DNA of 64,000 bases from Bacteroidetes bacterium HGW-Bacteroidetes-1 (GTDB lineage: Bacteria > Bacteroidota > Bacteroidia > Bacteroidales > F082). Numbering within the stretch: the first letter of the stretch is position 1; each line of letters begins with the position of its first letter. The stretch is from NCBI GenBank assembly GCA_002842755.1, contig PHDU01000014.1:26161-90160 (forward strand), given 5' to 3'. The notes beneath the pieces are model-generated. The model made no database searches, was not told the DNA's origin, and was given only the letters and a program-made list of their open reading frames with translations. Made by a program: the position numbers and the translations under genes. Shown in pieces: positions 1 to 7,554 of this stretch.

Positions 1-303
1 ATCCAAAAAGAGATTGCTTCCAATCCAGCAGTATTGGTATATTTCTTCAGTAACAGGTGTGCTCCTTGTGTTAGTCTCCGACCAAAAATTAAGGAAATGA
101 TCGATACAGAGTTTCCTAAAATTAAGCTTCTGCTGGTTGACTCTGAACTTTTTCCACTTATAACGGCAAACTTTGGTGTTTTTGCAAATCCAGGAATATT
201 GGTTTTTCTGGAAGGTCAGGAATTTCATCGCTGGAGCAAATATGTATCTGTAACACAAATTGCAGAGACACTCAAACGCCCCTACAACTTGCTTTTTGAC
301 TAG
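1..303 (+). CDS. Thioredoxin-family protein, 3' part (5' end outside window)
   Basis: The reading frame is open from the first base of the window, so the true start lies upstream; an internal TTG at 34 is not needed. The visible 100 residues carry a CAPC active site after a hydrophobic strand (VYFFSNRCAPC), a second hydrophobic strand (IKLLLVDSE), and a proline-containing strand (FANPGILVF) in the place of the cis-Pro of thioredoxins. This is a thioredoxin fold with an intact redox pair, probably a cytoplasmic thiol-disulfide reductant. The sequence is short and divergent, so the substrate is unknown. It converges on hutH with a 34-base gap. Confidence 0.75.
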   Translation: MQKEIASNPAVLVYFFSNRCAPCVSLRPKIKEMIDTEFPKIKLLLVDSELFPLITANFGVFANPGILVFLEGQEFHRWSKYVSVTQIAETLKRPYNLLFD

Positions 304-337
304 CCAGAAGCAGCAATTGAAGTATGTATTGATTGGC

Positions 338-1855
338 TTAAATCCCTTCAATTAAGGCATCAGGAATATTCAAAGGCACATCCCTGAGAAATTGAACTGA
401 TTTCGCTATTTCAGGATACATGATCACATCTTCTGTAATAAATGCTACGCTTTGCCGATAAGCTCCGACGAATTCTTCAATAAATGGAGATGACAACATA
501 GGTTTGCGAAATTCGAGTGCCTGTGCAGCATTAAACAGTTCGATAGCAAGAATCGTTTCCAGATTTAATACAACGCGCATGGCTTTGGTTGCTGCATTTG
601 CGCCCATACTTACATGATCCTCCTGACCCTGCGACGATTCAATAGAGTCCACAGAAGCCGGAGTGCACAGCTGCTTATTTTGACTCACAAGACTTGCTGA
701 AGTATATTGCGGAATCATAAAGCCGGAATTCAGGCCGGGATTTGCAACCAAAAAAGGAGGCAGCCCTCTTTTGCCATGAAGAAGTTGATACGTTCGTCTT
801 TCTGAAATATTTCCCAATTCGGCTAACGCAATCGCAAGATTATCCAATGCAAGTGCCAATGGCTGCCCGTGAAAGTTACCTGCTGAAATAATCAGATCTT
901 CATCAGGGAAAATTGTAGGGTTATCAGTAACAGCATTAATTTCGTTACTAAAAACATAGGCAACATAATTGAGTGAATCTTTTGAGGCTCCATGCACCTG
1001 GGGGATGCACCTGAAACTGTAAGGATCCTGAACATGGGTTTTTGGTCGGTCTATCAGAGCGCTTCCTTCCAACAATTTACGAATACGACGGGCCGTGTTG
1101 ATCTGCCCCTTATGATGACGAATCTGATGCACCTGATCGAAGAAAGGTTCAATGCGGCCATCAAAAGCATCAAGCGATACAGCGGCTATGATGTCGGCAA
1201 GTATCGAAAGCCTAAAAACCTTCAATAATCCGGAAACTCCGTATGCACTCATAAACTGGGTTCCATTCAGCAAAGCAAGCCCCTCTTTCGATTTCAATTC
1301 AATGGGTTTCCAGCCAAATTCCTGAATGACCTGCATTGAAGGCTGAATTTGATTCTTATACCGTACTTCTCCTAACCCAAGCAATGGTAAACTAAGATGT
1401 GCCAGCGGCGAAAGGTCACCTGATGCACCCAATGAACCCATTTGATAAACCACAGGAATAATGTCGTTATTAAAAAAATCCATCAACCGCTGAACTGTTT
1501 CAAGTTGAACACCTGAATGTCCATAGGATAAACTTTGAACTTTCAGTAAGAGCATAAGTTTCACAATTTCAGAGGGTACTTCATCGCCTGTACCACAGGC
1601 ATGCGACATTACAAGATTTTTTTGAAGCGTACCCAGATCAGATTTGGAAATTGTTTTATCACATAGCGATCCAAACCCGGTAGTGATGCCATAAATAGGC
1701 TCTTCCTGTGAAGCAATTTTATTGTCGAGATAATTGCGGCAATGAATAATTTTTTCTTTGGAATCTTCAGATAAAGCGAGAGAATAATCCTCTTTCAGGA
1801 TATCAAAGACTCTTTTAAAAGTAAGTTTTTCAGAACTGATATAATGTGTTTTCAT
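338..1855 (-). CDS. hutH: Histidine ammonia-lyase
   Basis: Deaminates L-histidine to trans-urocanate, the first step of histidine breakdown, in the cytoplasm. The 505-residue length is normal for the family. The MIO-forming Ala-Ser-Gly triad is present in GSLGASGDLSPLAHL (about residue 145), and QNKQLCTPASVDS and SSQGQEDHVSMGA match conserved active-site stretches. LVMSHACGTG carries the Ser-His pair typical of histidine-specific members, rather than the aromatic-selective pair of tyrosine or phenylalanine lyases. The other hut genes (hutU, hutI, ftcD/hutG) are not in the window. It follows hisS on the same strand after 145 bases. A role in aryl-polyene or flexirubin precursor supply is possible for this superfamily but less likely given the Ser-His pair. 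Confidence 0.9.
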   Translation of the reverse strand: MKTHYISSEKLTFKRVFDILKEDYSLALSEDSKEKIIHCRNYLDNKIASQEEPIYGITTGFGSLCDKTISKSDLGTLQKNLVMSHACGTGDEVPSEIVKLMLLLKVQSLSYGHSGVQLETVQRLMDFFNNDIIPVVYQMGSLGASGDLSPLAHLSLPLLGLGEVRYKNQIQPSMQVIQEFGWKPIELKSKEGLALLNGTQFMSAYGVSGLLKVFRLSILADIIAAVSLDAFDGRIEPFFDQVHQIRHHKGQINTARRIRKLLEGSALIDRPKTHVQDPYSFRCIPQVHGASKDSLNYVAYVFSNEINAVTDNPTIFPDEDLIISAGNFHGQPLALALDNLAIALAELGNISERRTYQLLHGKRGLPPFLVANPGLNSGFMIPQYTSASLVSQNKQLCTPASVDSIESSQGQEDHVSMGANAATKAMRVVLNLETILAIELFNAAQALEFRKPMLSSPFIEEFVGAYRQSVAFITEDVIMYPEIAKSVQFLRDVPLNIPDALIEGI

Positions 1856-2000
1856 TCGAATTAAAATAAACAGGTGAAATAAATAATTTATTCAAGATAT
1901 GCATTGGCATCATCTAACGCAAGCCTAAACACAATGCGGTTCTGTTTACTTTGATCAGAAAGAAAATTATCCAGTTAAACATTAAAAATGGAAAATTTGA

Positions 2001-3362
2001 TTAATGGGTTAAAAGTTCGACAAGTTTCTCAGCTTGAATAGTTTGCTGCTCACCCGATTGCATCCATTTCACAGTAAATTGTTTGTTTTTAACCTCTTCT
2101 TCGCCGGCAAGTATCACCACAGGAATGTTTTTCTGGTCAGCATAACGTAACTGCTTTTTCATTTTGTCGGCCTCAGGAAATATTTCACTATTGATACCTG
2201 CCTGACGCAATGTACGAAGATAAGGAAGACAATACTTTTCCTCTTCCTTACCAAAGTTAACAAAAAGCGCAAAAGTGCTTTCAGAAGTTTTCTCAGGAAA
2301 AAGGTTTAGCTCACTCATTACATCGTAAATGCGGTCAGCTCCAAAGCTTATACCAACGCCAGAAACATCCGGCAATCCAAAAATACCGGTAAGGTCATCA
2401 TAACGACCGCCTCCACAGACACTTCCTATAGAGACATTTAACGCTTTAACTTCAAATATTGCTCCTGTGTAATAATTCAATCCCCGGGCCAGGGTAAGAT
2501 CAAGCTCATAGCTAAGATTCAAATTCATAGAATCGAGGTAATCGAAAAGTGTTTTGACTTCTTCCAAACCTTTGGCACCAATTTCCGTAGTTCCAATAAG
2601 ACCTTCCAGTGCATTTATCTTTTCACGGGAATTACCAGTCATGAAAAGAATAGGTTGCAGCAATTGTATTGATTTCGCTGATATTCCTCTTTCTTCCAAT
2701 TCCCTGTTAACGTTTTCAATACCGATTTTGTCCAGTTTATCAATTGCTATTGTAATGTCTGTAAGGCTATCAGGGCTTCCAATATAACTGGCAATCCCGG
2801 CAAGAATTTTTCTGTTGTTGATTTTAACAACAGTTTGGATTTTCAATTGGCCAAAAACATCATCGACTATTTGTACCAGTTCGGCCTCATTCAGGAGCGA
2901 ATTACTGCCAACAACATCAGCATCGCATTGATAAAACTCGCGGTAACGACCTTTCTGCGGTCTATCAGCACGCCACACAGGCTGAATCTGATAGCGCTTA
3001 AAAGGAAAGCTTATATCATTGCGATATTGAACCACAAAGCGGGCAAAAGGTACAGTAAGGTCATAACGTAGTCCTTTTTCACTGATAGAGGATGCTATAT
3101 TCCCCGATTGAAAATCTGCTGCGTTGGTATCAATTCCTGAAAGAAAATCGCCTGAATTTAAGATACGAAACAATAATTTATCTCCTTCATCGCCATATTT
3201 ACCCAGCAAAGTAGTAAGATTTTCCATCGCAGGCGTTTCGATAGGCTGATAGCCATACCTCTTAAAAACATTTCGTATGGTTTCAAAGATGAAATTACGC
3301 TTCACCATTATTTGCGGACCAAAATCACGTGTTCCTTTTGGTATGGATGGTCTTTGTGCCAT
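2001..3362 (-). CDS. hisS: Histidyl-tRNA synthetase
   Basis: Charges tRNA-His with histidine in the cytoplasm. The 453-residue protein shows class II motif 2 ([19 protein letters not shown]), the histidine-specific stretches [15 protein letters not shown] and CGGGRYDDL, and motif 3 ([15 protein letters not shown]), followed by an anticodon-binding domain in the last 90 or so residues. The start [14 protein letters not shown] fits the family N-terminus exactly. A Bacteroidota -7 box lies about 25 bases upstream. hutH follows downstream on the same strand, which pairs a histidine-consuming enzyme with the histidine tRNA synthetase. Confidence 0.96.
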   Translation of the reverse strand: MAQRPSIPKGTRDFGPQIMVKRNFIFETIRNVFKRYGYQPIETPAMENLTTLLGKYGDEGDKLLFRILNSGDFLSGIDTNAADFQSGNIASSISEKGLRYDLTVPFARFVVQYRNDISFPFKRYQIQPVWRADRPQKGRYREFYQCDADVVGSNSLLNEAELVQIVDDVFGQLKIQTVVKINNRKILAGIASYIGSPDSLTDITIAIDKLDKIGIENVNRELEERGISAKSIQLLQPILFMTGNSREKINALEGLIGTTEIGAKGLEEVKTLFDYLDSMNLNLSYELDLTLARGLNYYTGAIFEVKALNVSIGSVCGGGRYDDLTGIFGLPDVSGVGISFGADRIYDVMSELNLFPEKTSESTFALFVNFGKEEEKYCLPYLRTLRQAGINSEIFPEADKMKKQLRYADQKNIPVVILAGEEEVKNKQFTVKWMQSGEQQTIQAEKLVELLTH

Positions 3363-3386
3363 AAATATTAAGTCTTTTTAGGTTTG

Positions 3387-3394
3387 CAAAGGTA
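3387..3394 (-). promoter_or_regulatory. Predicted -7 box for hisS
   Basis: The minus strand reads TACCTTTG, matching the Bacteroidota TAnnTTTG element, 25 bases upstream of the hisS ATG. I see no well-spaced -33 TTG. Confidence 0.5.
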
Positions 3395-3438
3395 TATAAA
3401 TGTTCGGAAGCAGGAAGTTATCAATAGCGCTTCTAAAG

Positions 3439-3516
3439 TAATACCGAAAGGAGAAATGTAATAGTCCAATTATCGCTCACTCAATTGGCCTACCATTTCT
3501 AACCTTCGGCATTATA
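3439..3516. repeat. Long imperfect inverted repeat (hairpin)
   Basis: The left arm 3439-3471 and right arm 3483-3516 are imperfect reverse complements around a loop at 3472-3482. Paired blocks include CCAATT with AATTGG next to the loop, AGAAATG with CATTTCT, and CCGAAAGG with AACCTTCGG. Small bulges separate the blocks. There is no T-tract on either side, so it does not look like a terminator. It could be a palindromic (REP/MITE-like) element, or a structured RNA leader for one of the flanking genes. Confidence 0.6.
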
Positions 3517-3620
3517 CCATGACAGCTTTTGAATTCATTTATAATTCACTTTGGTATAACATTTCTATCCATCGGCATTAGACCATTATTGCTTTTGGAT
3601 TCATCTATAATTCACTTTGG
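3491..3620. repeat. Two-copy imperfect tandem repeat, about 65 bases per unit
   Basis: Copy 1 (3491-3554) and copy 2 (3555-3620) align over their full length with a few substitutions and a two-base indel. The shared ends are ATAATTCACTTTGG and the shared cores are TCGGCATTA and ACCAT. Copy 1 also forms the right arm of the hairpin, so the duplication seems to have copied part of a palindromic element. Confidence 0.7.
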
Positions 3621-3667
3621 TATAAAAGAAGTCTCGATTAATTCAGAATCTTTCTAAATTAAACACA

Positions 3668-3701
3668 TTGTATTTTTTATATATATGGAATATTAACTTT
3701 G
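3668..3701 (+). promoter_or_regulatory. Predicted promoter of nhaD
   Basis: TTG at 3668-3670 and TAACTTTG at 3694-3701 match the Bacteroidota -33 and -7 elements with a 23-base spacer. The box ends 25 bases before the nhaD ATG. Confidence 0.6.
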
Positions 3702-3726
3702 CGGCTTCATTTAATTATCAACATTT

Positions 3727-5034
3727 ATGGAACACGTTAATGACCAAGTGATTATACCTTTATGGGCTTCGATCCCTTTTGTTATTATGTTATTGTTTAT
3801 TGCTATCGGGCCTTTATTTTTCCACCATTGGTGGGAAGAAAATAAAAACAAGTTGATAATTTCTCTTGCATTGGGAATTCCAACATCGATTTATTTAATT
3901 GCAATGGGATTGACACATGATCTGACACATCAAATGCTTTTTGATTACATTCCGTTTATCATTTTACTGGGTTCTCTATTTGTTATCACCGGTGGAATTC
4001 AGTTAAAAGGTGACATTGAGGCAAAGCCGGCAATTAATACCGTGTTTTTGGCAATTGGTGCAATATTAGCCTCTTTTATGGGAACCACAGGTGCTGCCAT
4101 GTTGTTGATCAGGCCTGTAATAAAAACAAACTCTGAACGCAAGTTCAAGGTTCACACAATTCTGTTTTTTATCGCAATTGTGGCCAATGCAGGCGGCATG
4201 CTCACCCCCCTTGGTGATCCGCCATTGTTCCTTCTTTACCTTCGTGGCGCACCATTTGAATGGTTTTTTCATCTCGCTCCTGAATGGGCCTTTGTAAATG
4301 GATTATTGCTTATCATTTATTTTATTGTAGACTCATTGTACTACAAAAAAGAGCCTGTCAGCAATATAGTAAAAGACAAAACCAATGTTATTCCATTGAG
4401 TCTTTCAGGTACATATAATTTCATTTTTCTTGTAGGAATTGTTATTTCAGTCGCTTTTCTAAATCAAAACTATCTTGATATCATTAAAACAAATCCATAC
4501 TTTGGATTTATCCGGGAAACTGCTATGCTTTCGTTTGCAGGATTATCCTTACTTCTGACTCCTCGATTGCTACGATCAGAAAATAAGTTTACCTGGACAC
4601 CCATCATTGAAGTTGCATTTCTTTTCCTTGGTATTTTTATAACGATGGTACCTGCCTTGTTATGGTTGCGTGAAAATGCTTCCACATTAGGTATCGAATC
4701 AGCTGCAATGTTCTATTATGCAACCGGTGGATTAAGTTCGTTCCTCGACAATGCGCCAACCGCACTTGCATTTCATAAACTTGCTGTTGGGATGACTGAT
4801 CCTGCGGCAGTTGGATTGGTTGCAGGCATTCCGTTTGAGTTATTACGGGCTATTTCGTTAGGGGCAGTGTTTTTTGGAGCTATGACTTATATTGGAAACG
4901 GACCTAATTTTATGGTAAAAGCCATTGCTGAAGAAAACAAAATCCCAATGCCCAGCTTTTTTGGTTATATGATCAAGTTTTCAATTATCGTTTTGCTACC
5001 GATTTACATACTTACTCAAATAATCTTTCTGTAA
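3727..5034 (+). CDS. nhaD: Na+/H+ antiporter NhaD
   Basis: Exports sodium in exchange for protons across the inner membrane. The 435-residue protein is almost entirely hydrophobic, with about 12 membrane segments of the ion-transporter (citrate transporter/ArsB-like) superfamily. Stretches typical of NhaD are GGMLTPLGDPPLFLLYLRG and GLSSFLDNAPTALAF, the latter carrying conserved Asp and Asn residues in a membrane re-entrant region. The ATG at 3727 sits just after a good promoter, and the gene ends 16 bases before a strong terminator, so it is probably monocistronic. A second, unrelated Na+/H+ antiporter (nhaA) lies 1.2 kb downstream on the other strand. Confidence 0.9.
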   Translation: MEHVNDQVIIPLWASIPFVIMLLFIAIGPLFFHHWWEENKNKLIISLALGIPTSIYLIAMGLTHDLTHQMLFDYIPFIILLGSLFVITGGIQLKGDIEAKPAINTVFLAIGAILASFMGTTGAAMLLIRPVIKTNSERKFKVHTILFFIAIVANAGGMLTPLGDPPLFLLYLRGAPFEWFFHLAPEWAFVNGLLLIIYFIVDSLYYKKEPVSNIVKDKTNVIPLSLSGTYNFIFLVGIVISVAFLNQNYLDIIKTNPYFGFIRETAMLSFAGLSLLLTPRLLRSENKFTWTPIIEVAFLFLGIFITMVPALLWLRENASTLGIESAAMFYYATGGLSSFLDNAPTALAFHKLAVGMTDPAAVGLVAGIPFELLRAISLGAVFFGAMTYIGNGPNFMVKAIAEENKIPMPSFFGYMIKFSIIVLLPIYILTQIIFL

Positions 5035-5050
5035 AATTATTCTGTCGGAT

Positions 5051-5089
5051 AAAAAAGGAGTTTTCAAACCAATGAAAACTCCTTTTTTT
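5051..5089. terminator. Bidirectional intrinsic terminator between nhaD and the cupin gene
   Basis: A perfect 16-base-pair stem (5051-5066 with 5073-5088) encloses a 6-base loop. The A-rich left arm and T-rich right arm give a U-tract on both transcripts, so it can end both the plus-strand nhaD and the minus-strand cupin operon. Confidence 0.9.
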
Positions 5090-5110
5090 ATTATCAGATG
5101 CCGTGAAACA

Positions 5111-5602
5111 CTATTCATCCAAATTGAGTATTTCAAGGATTTTTTGATTGAAAAGCGTTCCTGCAGGATCACCTTCTTTTGGCGCCCAGGTTGCAAAATG
5201 CTTGTCAACTGAAGGTTCGTAAGGACCATGCTTAACTTCATAAGCCACTGAACCACTTTCGAGGCTGATAATACTATGCCATATCCTTGCCGCAATTTCG
5301 CAGCCAAAGTTTCCCTGCTTGCTATCAAGGATAATATGATCGGCAATAGTACCAGAATCAGCGTATTCAACCACCAATATTCTACCACGTAAACAAAAAA
5401 ACACCTCCGTCTTATCAGGCATTTCATGCTTATGAGGCTGAATGTACGTATCAGGCTCCATCGCATTTAGCATTCTTTGGAGGGTATCCTCTTCTGTTGG
5501 ATGAAAATTAAAATTCATCCTTCTTCGACTGGACAACTTTGCCTTTTCTGAAATTGTTTCAATAAAACGTTCGTCAATCCTGATCATTTCTGGTTGGTTC
5601 AT
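5111..5602 (-). CDS. WbuC-family cupin-fold metalloprotein
   Basis: A 163-residue single-domain cupin matching the WbuC family, which is often found in O-antigen and polysaccharide loci; its reaction is not established. The first cupin motif gives candidate metal ligands His57, His59 and Glu66 (PHKH then TEVFF), and RIWHS gives His109. The C-terminal VKHGPYEPSVDKHFATWAP stretch is also typical. Its start overlaps the end of the nitroreductase gene by 29 bases, so the two are probably translationally coupled. It is the last gene before the terminator. An overlapping reading frame at 4996-5466 has no family features and was rejected. Confidence 0.8.
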   Translation of the reverse strand: MNQPEMIRIDERFIETISEKAKLSSRRRMNFNFHPTEEDTLQRMLNAMEPDTYIQPHKHEMPDKTEVFFCLRGRILVVEYADSGTIADHIILDSKQGNFGCEIAARIWHSIISLESGSVAYEVKHGPYEPSVDKHFATWAPKEGDPAGTLFNQKILEILNLDE

Positions 5603-6188
5603 AAATTAATTCATCAACTGTCCTTTTTGGAACATGATGCACATTTTGATCATCGCGATAGTATTCCATTTTTCCGGTCGGGTCTTCATCGTCCAAAACA
5701 ACATGCTCTGCAGGTTTTCCAAGCGCAATAACCATTATAATTTCCAATTCTTCCGGCAATTTAAAAAACTTCCCAAGTTCGTAACGGTTACAGGTACGTA
5801 TGATGCAACCCCCCAGTTTTTTTTCAACAGCACCCAATAAAATTGTCTGGGCCGAAATACCTGCATCAAAATCGGCTCTTTCATTCAGCTTCTTATCAAG
5901 AAGCATAATGAGATAAGCGGCAGGCCTTTCATCAGGAGAAGGGCCATCCGAATCGCGCAAATGCCATGCCCATTTCAGACGATGAAACACAAAAGCGCAC
6001 TCATCTTCCTCAGTAACAAGAATATATTTTAGGGGTTGCCGGTTTTTCGATGAGGATGTCAATCGAGCTAAACCAACCAATTCTCTTAATATTTCTTTAG
6101 AAACAGAGAAGGTGTTGTCAAAACGTCGATAACTTCTATTATTTAATACAAGATTGAAAAGAGAAGAATAATTAATGCCTGAATCCAT
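5574..6188 (-). CDS. Nitroreductase-family FMN protein
   Basis: A 204-residue nitroreductase-fold protein, probably an FMN-dependent NAD(P)H oxidoreductase of unknown substrate. The N-terminal NNRSYRRFD matches the family's Arg-rich FMN phosphate-binding start (usually R-R-S-x-R-x-F). SSSKNRQPLKYILV matches the conserved S-x-x-N-x-Q-P FMN-contact segment, and VIALGKPAE near the C-terminus matches the family's G-x-P motif. It starts 5 bases after nhaA ends and overlaps the cupin gene by 29 bases, which indicates an operon. Confidence 0.82.
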   Translation of the reverse strand: MDSGINYSSLFNLVLNNRSYRRFDNTFSVSKEILRELVGLARLTSSSKNRQPLKYILVTEEDECAFVFHRLKWAWHLRDSDGPSPDERPAAYLIMLLDKKLNERADFDAGISAQTILLGAVEKKLGGCIIRTCNRYELGKFFKLPEELEIIMVIALGKPAEHVVLDDEDPTGKMEYYRDDQNVHHVPKRTVDELIYEPTRNDQD

Positions 6189-6193
6189 GGTTT

Positions 6194-7519
6194 CTATTTT
6201 TCTTTAGAGAAAATTTTAAGCAATTGAAAGCCAATTACCCCTGACAAAAGTGATCCTACGATGATCCCCATTTTCGCTAAATCAATAGCATTTGGATCAA
6301 CAAAAGCAAGATTAGTAATAAAGATGGCCATGGTAAAACCTATACCACCGAGCATTGATACGGCAATGATCTGTATCCAGCGCACATTTGCAGGCATACT
6401 GCTGATGCCAGTTTTAATAGCGATCCATGCCAACAAGCTAATACCAAAAGTTTTTCCGACAAACAGACCAAGTAGTACGCCTAATGTGACGGGGCTATTG
6501 AACTGATCCAATAGTGAAGCATCAAGCACAACCCCAGCATTGGCAAGTGCAAACAAAGGGATGATGAAAAAATTGACCATTCCGTGCAAGCCATGTTCAA
6601 AGTGCATCAGTGGAGGAATGAATGACCTGAATTCATTTCGTAAATAACTGATATGATGATGCATCTCTTTCCCTTTGTGGTGATCCTGCAAATCGTCTGC
6701 ATTTGTATTTTTAAGTGCCTGAAGCGACATAATATTGTCACTCATTCGTTTTTCAATTCTGCTCTTTGGCCGGTTAGGAATAGCGAACGCCACCAATATT
6801 CCCGCTACAGTTGCATGAACCCCTGAATACAAAAAAGCTGCCCATATTACAATTCCAATGATTACATAATAGCGCATTTTGAAAACTTTCATCTTATTGA
6901 GAAGCAATAAAAAGCCGAAAAGAACAAGTCCGATCAACAGAGCCTGAAAATTAAGTTCGGCAGTATAAAAGAAAGCAATCACAAGAACAGCTCCAATATC
7001 ATCTACAATGGCCAAAGCAACAAGAAATACCTTTAAACTGAAAGGAACTCTTTTACCAAGAAGGGAAAGTGCGCCGATAGCAAAAGCAATATCCGTTGCC
7101 ATGGGAATTCCCCATCCATGTAGAAAATTTGTTCCTGTGTTAAAAGCTACATAGATTGCGGCTGGCACCAACATACCTCCTACAGCGCCAAAAATAGGAA
7201 GAGAGGACTGCTTGAAACTTGACAATTCACCATGCATTACTTCCCGTTTGATTTCCAGCCCAATCATAAAGAAGAAAATCGCCATAAGTCCGTCATTGAT
7301 CCAATGGTGAAGCGTGTAATCCATCATCCATTCTCCAAGACCAATTTTTAAATGCGTATGCCAAAGCTGGAAGTAAGAGTCGGACCATGCCGAATTGCTC
7401 CAGATCAGCGCGATAACGGTGACAATGATGAGATAGATACCCCCGGCACTTTCCTGTTTATTGAATTGTTTGAAACGAGTCGTAATAGAAGTGTTATTAT
7501 TTTCTTTAGTATGGCTCAT
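6194..7519 (-). CDS. nhaA: Na+/H+ antiporter NhaA
   Basis: Electrogenic Na+/H+ antiporter of the inner membrane. At 441 residues it has the usual NhaA hallmarks: FFFMIGLEIKREVMHGELS after the first segments, GWGIPMATDIAFAIGALSLL, and the paired ion-binding aspartates in VALAIVDDIGAVLVIA. A charged loop of about 60 residues between the two halves (KRMSDNIMSLQALKNTN) is longer than in the E. coli protein but common in Bacteroidota homologues. It lies 35 bases downstream of ettA and 5 bases upstream of the nitroreductase gene. Confidence 0.95.
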   Translation of the reverse strand: MSHTKENNNTSITTRFKQFNKQESAGGIYLIIVTVIALIWSNSAWSDSYFQLWHTHLKIGLGEWMMDYTLHHWINDGLMAIFFFMIGLEIKREVMHGELSSFKQSSLPIFGAVGGMLVPAAIYVAFNTGTNFLHGWGIPMATDIAFAIGALSLLGKRVPFSLKVFLVALAIVDDIGAVLVIAFFYTAELNFQALLIGLVLFGFLLLLNKMKVFKMRYYVIIGIVIWAAFLYSGVHATVAGILVAFAIPNRPKSRIEKRMSDNIMSLQALKNTNADDLQDHHKGKEMHHHISYLRNEFRSFIPPLMHFEHGLHGMVNFFIIPLFALANAGVVLDASLLDQFNSPVTLGVLLGLFVGKTFGISLLAWIAIKTGISSMPANVRWIQIIAVSMLGGIGFTMAIFITNLAFVDPNAIDLAKMGIIVGSLLSGVIGFQLLKIFSKEK

Positions 7520-7554
7520 TGCTTACAAAATTTAGAGTTAATTCGTGATTAAGA

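Larger units (their letters stand above)
3363..3726. other. Intergenic region between divergent hisS and nhaD
   Basis: This 364-base stretch has no credible gene. It holds the hisS promoter box at its left end, a long imperfect hairpin (3439-3516), a two-copy direct repeat (3491-3620), and the nhaD promoter at its right end. The hairpin and repeat occupy more space than two promoters need, and they overlap each other. Confidence 0.7.

Noticed and set aside
992..1228. A 78-codon open frame on the plus strand
   Set aside because: It lies wholly inside hutH, which has full catalytic motifs on the other strand, and its peptide shows no family features.
338..1855. Calling the lyase a tyrosine or phenylalanine ammonia-lyase of a flexirubin locus
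   Set aside because: The selectivity pair is Ser-His, as in histidine-specific enzymes, and no acyl carrier, ketosynthase or other aryl-polyene genes are nearby.
4996..5466. A 156-codon minus-strand open frame overlapping the cupin gene
   Set aside because: It is in another frame of the cupin gene, runs through the terminator hairpin into nhaD, and has no recognisable motif, whereas the cupin frame has the metal ligands.
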